Positions 56,732 to 64,000 of a stretch of 64,000 nt of DNA are shown piece by piece. Location of the stretch: NCBI GenBank assembly GCA_911728435.2, contig OU452203.1:14901651-14965650 (forward strand), read 5' to 3'. Position 1 is the stretch's first letter. Every line of letters starts with the position of its first letter. A program made the position numbers and the translations under genes. The notes under the pieces are model-generated. The model searched no databases, was not told the origin of the DNA, and saw only the letters and a list, made by a program, of their open reading frames with translations. This DNA is from Apoderus coryli (lineage: Eukaryota > Arthropoda > Insecta > Coleoptera > Attelabidae).

Positions 56732-57077
56732 ATAAATGAAAAATAATGTCGTGGCATAACGGACAAAATTAGAAGGGAATGTGTGTCGTTGCCCATTTAC
56801 AATATTACTATGAGTATGTAGATGGTACATATTTACATATATCTACTGTTATATATCTCGCTGTGCTTAAATGCAGGCCGATATTGTAGATGGGCAACAA
56901 CTATGGTACTCTGACGAGCTCATAATAAGAGCGAAACGATTTAGTCAGTATCTGTTGACCCATGGCGTCGGTCTGGTTCTACTGAATTAGACTGAGGCCC
57001 TGCCAAATTACAAAAAATCCCTTGTGTAAATAACAGCAGTAATTTTGTCCGCTATGCCACGTCATTATTTTTCATTA
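56732..57077. mobile_element. MITE family copy 3
   Basis: Both ends kept: ATAAATGAAAAATAATGTCG ... GGCATAACGGACAAAATTA against TAATTTTGTCCGCTATGCCA ... ATTATTTTTCATTA. It shares the interior of copies 1 and 2 (GCAGGCCGATATTGTAGATG, CTGACGAGCTCATAATAAGA). A subterminal inverted pair, GTCGTTGCCCATTTACAATA and its partner near 56890, allows further folding. Confidence 0.85.
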
Positions 57078-57396
57078 ACTTTTGTGTCGTTAAATGTAAA
57101 ATAAAGTTTTGTCGCTAGTTTGGCCAAGACTCGTCTTATTTAATCTAAATTCAAATTTACATTCTTAGGAGCCCTAAGACGTGGCTGCCTCCAGGCAATA
57201 TTATTTTATTGATTTACTAAAACTATCCAATTAAGTATTAATATAAAATAATATTTATTTTACCCACTGAAATTGCTCTTATTTTTCTAAATAAATCATT
57301 TAATATTAATTAATACCCATGTATGTGAAATGAAAGTCAAAACTAGACGCAATAGGTTTTAGTAATCGCTTTTTCGTCCCTAACAAAACCAAACAT

Positions 57397-57424
57397 GTCT
57401 CGAAGCCTCAGGCTTCATCATCAG
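57397..57424 (-). ncRNA. Hammerhead-ribozyme-like motif (Penelope type), decayed
   Basis: On the minus strand: CTGATGA, then T, a 6-bp stem GAAGCC/GGCTTC with loop TGA, then GAGAC. This is the hammerhead core CUGAUGA - stem II - GAAA with the last box reading GAGA. Such motifs sit in the terminal repeats of Penelope-like retroelements. Stems I and III are not obvious, and no RT is nearby. Confidence 0.4.
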
Positions 57425-57429
57425 TGATT

Positions 57430-58865
57430 TTTCATAATATTTGAAAAAAGCCAAATTGCAATGTGTAAATTTAATTATTGTAATAACACAGAGGGATATG
57501 GCCACATTCTGGAAACAAGAAAGCATCGTTGCGTTATAAGATATAAAGTATTTTCATGTATGTAACTCACCATTTCGTGATCAATAAATTATAAATAATA
57601 CATAACTAAACATTATTTTTTTTTAATTTATTAAAAATTAAATTATATGTTATGTTTTTAATCCAAGCTGAAGAAACGGACACATTTGTGGGAAATGCTT
57701 GTACTCGAATGTTTGTCGATTCGGCAAATAGCAAATATTTAGCACCGACTTGATACAAATGAAAGGAACACCCATATTTCGCTGACATACAATCAAAGAG
57801 GGGTATTAGAAAAAGAAGTATTTTTGCTATTATAGAGCTGCTGCTGATTTAACGTCAACGTGTGTGTACTTCTGTATTTCTTTTTTTCAATTTTAACAAA
57901 TTGCCCATCAAATTTTTTTGTAAATGATATCTGTCAACTTTGAATAGAGGCGAATATCAATTGATTTCAGAAGTAGAAGTGAGTGCCATCCAAAATGTTT
58001 TCTATACGAAAAACCGTTCTTAGTCATTGAATATTTTTTGAAAACGTAGCGATATTCTTCATCCGACAACATACATTTTTGTACAGTTTAAGTTGACTGG
58101 GTGGTATAATATTGTCTTAAGTCTTTCCTAATGATAATGCCTTAACTTACGGGAACGAACAACAACAAAATGTGCGGTACTTACTGACAGATATCTTAGC
58201 AAGTAATACAATTAACCAGAAAGCATTTTAACTCAGATATATTCAAAACAAAATATTAAACCACCTACACATGCAATTATAATGCAAATTATTCAACGTC
58301 ATATCTTGCAGCTTAACATTTATAAATATAAATTTTAATACCGAGAAAATAATAATAAAAAAAAGTTTCATATCATTCATAAACTTTATATTACATAACA
58401 CATGAACCTGCCATATACGGCTAGCTTGACCTAATAAAATTCCTTTCATTATTATTGTTGTTATATTCCACGTTCATTTTAGATAGCGGCATAGAACAAC
58501 AGGTAACCTAAACCTTTAGATATTATAGACCTACATACATCGTTATTTAATGCCTACACAAAGATATCTTTGGTTAAAAAGTATATCGTTTACGTAGAGA
58601 ACTATGGAAAAAGTTATCTTTAACTTTTACTTTGTTGTTAAATCTAATAACAGAATTTCAAGGATATGAAATATATATAGCTAAACAATATCTCATTAAC
58701 TAACAGAACGTTTGGCGTACAATAAAATTGAAAAACAAGAAATATGTTTTACCACTTTACCAAAACAGTTTTTTGAATCTCGACCCGCATTTCGCTAACA
58801 CATTTACTATTTACAGCAAGCCTGAAAATACTTAAAATATTGTTTAAACAAAACAGAACTAGGCT
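57430..58865. other. No gene recognised
   Basis: A+T-rich, low-complexity ORFs only. Confidence 0.4.
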
Positions 58866-58869
58866 AATG

Positions 58870-59430
58870 TTTAGGTATTCATCAAGGCAGTAGCTTGAGA
58901 TTTTTTTAAAATACTTGGCTTGACTTGAGAACACAAGCTTATCAAAAATCGCTATTTGACTTCATTCCCCGACTTGAGAGCAAGTAAAATCAAGCTACAA
59001 GATATTACTTGATAACCCCATTAGCAGCACCACGTTTACGTTTAAGCCAAAGTAGAAGTGGAGCGCTGCCTGTTTAGGAAATCTAAAACTACCAATACGA
59101 AAGATAAAATGTCCTGGCGGTCTGAAATAGATAAATACATTGCTGATCCAAGGGCTGACATTACCAAGGATATTTTAGGATGGTGGAAAACACACGAAAG
59201 TATTTTTCCAAACCTTGCCACAATGACCAAAGACTTGTTAATAACGCCTGCGTCTTCAGCTCCTGTTGAGAGGAGACCTATACCTAGACCACGTAGATCA
59301 GAAACCAGAAACCGACTAGGCGATAGCTCTGTTAGATGTTAATCGTGGATGGCAAATGGAGAAATTAAAGACTTAATTTAGATGTTTGTAGTGTTAGGTA
59401 CTGTTTAAATTGTGTTGAGTTTTCTTATTC
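58870..59430 (+). pseudogene. hAT transposon remnant with C-terminal dimerisation domain
   Basis: The ORF at 59058-59342 reads EIDKYIADPRADITKDILGW, then WWKTHESIFPNLATMTKDLL and PASSAPVERR, the hAT C-terminal (hATC) dimerisation motif. A degraded RNRLGDSSVRC end follows and a stop, with SWMANGEIK in the continuation. Upstream, 58900-59015 is rich in TTGACTTGA/TCAAGCT words typical of hAT subterminal regions. The BED finger and catalytic core are missing, so this is a deletion derivative. Residues between PASSAPVER and RNRLGD are scrambled relative to the family. Confidence 0.8.
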
Positions 59431-59434
59431 TATT

Positions 59435-62380
59435 TTTTTTCACAAAAAGGACGAAGTTGGTTTATTATAAATGTACCTAAATGCTGTTTATATACAGATT
59501 TTTATTATTATTGCTTTTTGATAAACATGTGGGTTTTTACAACTATATACGAATAATGCGTGGTCAAAATACAGTGAGAAACATGAGGATGTGAGCAATA
59601 CGAAACCAGTAATCAGGATTATTATAGAAAAAAGTTATCTGAAACTTTTTAAAAAGATATTTTATCAAGAATAATTGGCAATTGTATTGAAGCAAATGGT
59701 GAACATTTCGATAATTGTATTATACCATTATTTATTTATCAATGAAACAAAGTCCAACATTTGACGAAAGAAAATGAGTTGTATCATTTAGGTTTAAGTA
59801 TATATCTGCTGGTTTTTTATATATGTTATTATATATTATAACAAAATAAAATAGTGAAATTAGGATTAAGTAAATAGATACATCTCTTAATGCTTTGCTA
59901 TTTAAAGTTTAACAATACAATAAACTGCTTAACAGTTAATAATATGCTAGATGTACACTACCAGTCGAAAGGCGATTCCAATCAGAACCCCAAAACTCAT
60001 TTCCAAGTTTATACCAAAACTGTTCCTTAGTTTATTATTTAATTTTTGTTCAATTGCAAACACAACACAAATTCAAAAAATTTGCCTTGCAAGTATTAAC
60101 GTATATATTATTGATTGTTGGAACGAACTTAATAACGAATGCCATTATAAATGTCATTCAGTCATTCTGACACTTTATGCTTTATCGTATTATAGACGCA
60201 TAATAAGAAGAGTATCTTTTGAATTCATTCAAGTCCGAAAAACTGTTTGGTAAACTATCTTTGACCTAACTGTATTTACATCTACTATATTTTACCCCAT
60301 AAACAAATTTTAATTAAAACCTATCTCACGATTCAAAAGCATAAAAAGGAGTTTATTTAGCAGTACTCAGATATGCTTAAGAGTGCAAATCCATTTATCT
60401 GTAAAGTAATCCAGTTTCTAGTCACTTCTACTTTACGATTCATAATCTATCTATTGTAAAGTGAGCATATTTATGATATTACTTTGGCTACTTTATGATT
60501 TCAGAGCTGTGGAAAAAGCTCTCACATAGAGAAACACACACACCTGCCATATATGGTGTAAACGTGTTTAGTGTTTCAAGACGGCTCTCGTAATTTGCAT
60601 AGGTATTCTTTTGTTGGTTTGCTTCTACTCAAGATGCATGCTCATTTGTATCACTTAAAATCTGTCTAATCTATTATCATCTTATACAACGACAAAACGG
60701 AAGAAGATGCAATTATATTTACATAGAACGAACGTAGCTTTAAAATTTGTGTTGCTCTTTCACCGAACTTACGATATTATAGGCGAATATTTTGTGAGCT
60801 CAATTGTAATAGTCTTTCCTGGTTTCCACAAACTCTTTTACATTACGTAGGACGTTTCAAGACCGAGAGCACCCAAAATATTAAAACATATCTCAATCTC
60901 AGAAATACTAGAGCATTTTATACTTTCAGTTTTTCAACAACCAAATTATTTTAGCAAAAATTAAATAAATTAAGTTTACGTTTAATTAAGCATCTGCGCA
61001 TGTGTCGGGTGTAAATAGATTTCGGATTAATTACGCTATTGCACGAATAATGAGTATGAGGTGTAGGATGGCGATAATTTCAAAAAAAGTCTGGCAGCAG
61101 AGCATTGTAAGTTAGTATGTAAGCGAGTAGATTCCGTAAGAATAACACACAAATCTGTTTTATTTTCTAATAACTTTACTTTACTGAAAAAAGACGATTT
61201 GGGAACTATTTTAAAAATGCTTCCCTTCAAAGGAGGCTCACCGACCATACCTGAATATTTAACTGTATGTTTGGATTCGGTGGAGATCTGCACGGACTGG
61301 AACTCGTTTTGGTTAAGTATTAGAGTGAATAAGAGCTAACACGTTTTATGTTAGTTAACTTGATGCAACCATTAAAATATTTTATCCCCATATTAAATCA
61401 AACTAAACATTCATGAATTGTTGTTAATATCTTTAAAATCGACACTTAATTAATAAAATCTTTATACTAATGAAATTCATTAAATCATATTAAATAAATA
61501 CATAATTTTAGAAAAAAATACTTTCCTTAAAAACTACTCTCATACTCCTTGATGAATATTTAATTAATATTTCTCTAATTACATCGTATCTATTTTTATA
61601 AAATGCGATTGTTAGTTACATAATATGTTTAAAAACATTTATTCAAATCACACATAATTGTCTTCGATTTGAATGAAACCATTGCACTGGTTAGGATCAG
61701 CAAAGTAAATAAAATACAGCTTGTCAAACAAATAAATCTCAATAAATACCCATATCCCCTACCTTATAAATCGCGTGAGTAAACATCCAAAAATTCAATC
61801 ATAATAGAAAATATCGCACAAATACAAAGGAACGATTTATATAGAATATCATTTTGATAAAACCTATTTTATTGAAACTCGTATTTATTTTTGACACTGT
61901 GGGAACGATTTGCACGAAAAAAATATTATTATTTAGGAAAAACATTGAGCGTGAGCTTTAAGAGATGATTTATATTTTCGTCCTTATGTACGAGTATTAC
62001 TACTAGCTTTATATTACGAGTATATGTCTATACCATAAACACATAATATGATTTCAAGCCAAGTAGGAATAGCCTCAGGATAGACTTCTCCTAATTAAAT
62101 TATTTAATTGTGCACTTCTACTTAATGTAATTATTTGTGTTAATATAAAATCGATTTATTAGTATCTATTTTTTTATTTTGTTTTGCTTCTAATCATAGT
62201 TGGTGTTCAATGCTAGGTACTTTTATAGTTTCAAATATTGTCTCATTGTAGCTACTCCGGGTGGAAGACAGAAGATGTCAAAATATTATTATTTTATTTC
62301 TAATAACTTTTTATTATTAATGTGTTTGTGACCTCCTTATAATTACGTTGGTTGGTTATAAGGAAAAATAATTGTATTCT
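59435..62380. other. Long A+T-rich stretch, nothing supported
   Basis: ORFs at 59951-60253 (plus) and 61036-61293 (minus) have no recognised domain or splice context. No repeat pairs seen. Confidence 0.4.
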
Positions 62381-62384
62381 GCTA

Positions 62385-62418
62385 CCAACGTTTCGACTTA
62401 TATTAAGTCATCCTCAAG
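62385..62418 (-). ncRNA. Second hammerhead-like (Penelope type) motif, decayed
   Basis: On the minus strand: CTTGAGGAT, a stem GACTT/AAGTC with a short A/T loop, then CGAAACGTTGG. GAAAC after stem II fits the hammerhead core, while CUGAUGA is altered to the TGAGGATGA form common in old Penelope terminal repeats. Confidence 0.35.
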
Positions 62419-62429
62419 ACAATGAACAT

Positions 62430-63565
62430 TTTGCTTTTTCCTTGTTAATTTCGAAAATCACAAAGGCCATTTACATACAAATGGCGTTTTATGAAATAAT
62501 AACTAATAACTGATAAGTTTATTTAAAGAGCAATTTTTAATTTTTAAACTAAATACCCGACCAAAATATATTTTTAAAAAATAAATTCGTTTTTATATTT
62601 TCATATAATTGGTTCAAAAAACGTTGTCAAAGCAACTTATTTTTCTGTATGCGAAAATAATTATAAAAGTTTTGATTATATTTTAGAAATTAAGCCACAA
62701 TACGTAAAATCATCTTCTAAACATTTTTCTCTTTTAAACTTGTTTGATTACTTTTCACCTGTTGGTCATTTAAAATTTTATTTTTAGGTTATAAAACACG
62801 CAAAAACGATACGAATATTTGTTTTTGTTTAAGTAACATAGTAATAAACAATTGTTCAGATTTATTATGATGTAGCGAACATTATGAGCGGCACTGTAGT
62901 AGATTGGATTTCTGGGGAAAAGAAATCCTTAAGAAATCAAATGAAAGAAACAATTCCTGTGGATAAATCTTGCGTCAAATTTACACTGGCTAACTTCTGG
63001 CTGATAGAGTATTATATTGAATTTATTTCGTGGAGGATCGACTTTTATTCCCATCACATATACTTTCCTCCATTCGAGAATGGACTACTTCTTTGAAATA
63101 AACTGTTTCAGTTTAATCTGGTGTAAATTTGACGGCAGAAGCATTGTTTTGAAATGTTTAATTGCCTGTAGAAGTTTTCTCTCTAAAATGTAGAATAATA
63201 TATATTTTATAAAACAAAATAAATACATATTAATTTTTTGTTAACGTTGAAAACCTCATCCAATAAAACTGGATACTTTTTCAAAATATAAATCTAATTT
63301 CCAAATTGCGGATGACCTAAAATGACCACATAATTATTTTTTAAATACGGCAGATCATTTTAATGAAAACAATAATTATAAAATATCTATTTATAATACC
63401 CACAAATTTGGTTTTTGAATGCCAGTAATGATCATCTGAGGATATTTTTTATGAGAGTGTAAGTTCAGTCAAGTCAGAGTCTTATGGAATGGATAGTGTG
63501 AATATAAAATTGATCGAGATGTTTCTTACTTTTTATATAAATAATGTAAAGCACATTTTCAGTCA
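62430..63565. other. No gene supported
   Basis: The ORF at 62884-63096 starts MSGTVVDWISGEKKSLRNQM and is somewhat protein-like in its first 40 codons, but has no recognised domain and decays into hydrophobic A+T-rich sequence. The rest is non-coding. Confidence 0.35.
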
Positions 63566-63569
63566 CTGA

Positions 63570-64000
63570 AATGAAGACGGCGAATATTATGCCGCTACCT
63601 AAAGTTTCTCATCCATTCAATTCAGTGAATTTCAACCAATATCCAATTTGCCCGCATTTTTTAGGTGTTTGATCGTATCATAACCAAGCAGATACATCAA
63701 TTTTTGGATTCCAATCGTCTATTGTCAAGTTGCATAGCTCTAACACTACTTTGCTGAAAATGGTGATGATATTGCTCGATCGTTGGCTATTTCAGAGGCT
63801 GTAGTCTTTATTTTGTTGATAAAAGTAAGGCTCTTGACTTAGTGTATTTAGAATTGCATCTAGCTAAATTAAAATACATTGGATTTGGTGAGCCTTGCAA
63901 AAGATGCTTTCAGGACTATTTAATGCATTAAGTCACATTTTTCTGATACTAAACAAACATTTTGAGTCCAACAGGGTAGTATATTAGGTCCTCTATATTT
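63570..64000 (+). pseudogene. LINE RT fragment running off the window
   Basis: Blocks in order: IMPLPKVSHP (63589-), FDRIITKQIHQFLDSNRLLS (RT block 1-2, 63670-63730), VFILLDKSKALDLVYLELHL (motif A, about 63805-63865; Asp kept), LKYIGFGEPCKRCFQDYL, then the start of motif B near 63970 (SPTGY.. for GVPQGS). Frameshifts and a stop already present. The 3' part lies beyond 64000. Confidence 0.75.

Noticed and set aside
62884..63096. 70-codon ORF starting MSGTVVDWISGEKK
   Set aside because: No domain, no splice context; the second half is A+T-driven hydrophobic sequence.
1..64000. CRISPR arrays, operons, riboswitches, bacterial insertion sequences
   Set aside because: None seen; the sequence has eukaryotic introns and animal-type transposons.

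Overview
The window looks like a stretch of an insect nuclear genome, possibly a beetle. It is strongly A+T rich and gene-poor, genes have introns with GT..AG borders, and it is packed with decayed transposable elements: several Tc1/mariner-IS630 lineages, LINEs, a Ty3/gypsy remnant, a hAT remnant, MITEs, and LINE 3' ends with (AAT)n tails. No bacterial gene organisation, CRISPR array or operon is present. The taxonomic call is inference from repeat content only.

Likely host genes are few. (1) A compact three-exon gene on the minus strand (exons 10585-10666, 9768-9808 and 9490-9582) reads as a 71-residue protein with matching splice phases and a local GC-rich upstream region. (2) Three consecutive exons of an unrecognised Cys-rich, acidic-tailed protein lie on the plus strand (45401-45548, 45755-46050, 47149-47308); the last intron carries a LINE. 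(3) A 55-codon ORF with a signal-peptide-like start lies at 36841-37008. (4) A weaker exon-like island at 7412-7528 resembles a piece of Alg13.

The best-preserved element is a 2087-bp mariner-superfamily transposon (20912-22998): an uninterrupted 357-residue DD41D transposase between near-identical ~364-bp inverted repeats and TA target duplications. A decayed relative appears at 33863-35000, interrupted by a LINE. Three more decayed IS630-like elements sit at 27740-28920, 28963-30695 and 38747-39415. Classical mariner fragments lie at 3790-4450, 6230-6315, 19258-19597 and 31858-31950. LINE pieces are at 901-1860, 2400-2830, 12264-12440, 15740-16660, 33960-34690, 38190-38640, 44290-44550, 46160-46940, 48720-49620, 51390-52690 and 63570-64000 (running off the end). 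A Ty3/gypsy gag-protease remnant is at 54320-55000 and a hAT 3' end at 58870-59430.

Structural oddities not explained by coding content: five short-spacer inverted duplications (1136, 3798, 6047, 13265, 50139), a 122-bp tandem repeat with hairpin cores (20262-20640), an 88-bp tandem duplication just upstream of the small three-exon gene, a three-copy MITE family with two copies next to each other, a ~2-kb element with ~280-bp inverted repeats (24975-26943), and two hammerhead-ribozyme-like motifs of the sort found in Penelope-like elements. I did not find a convincing new multi-gene system. The most useful leads are the small spliced gene, the Cys-rich gene, the short secreted ORF, the intact DD41D element and the inverted duplications.
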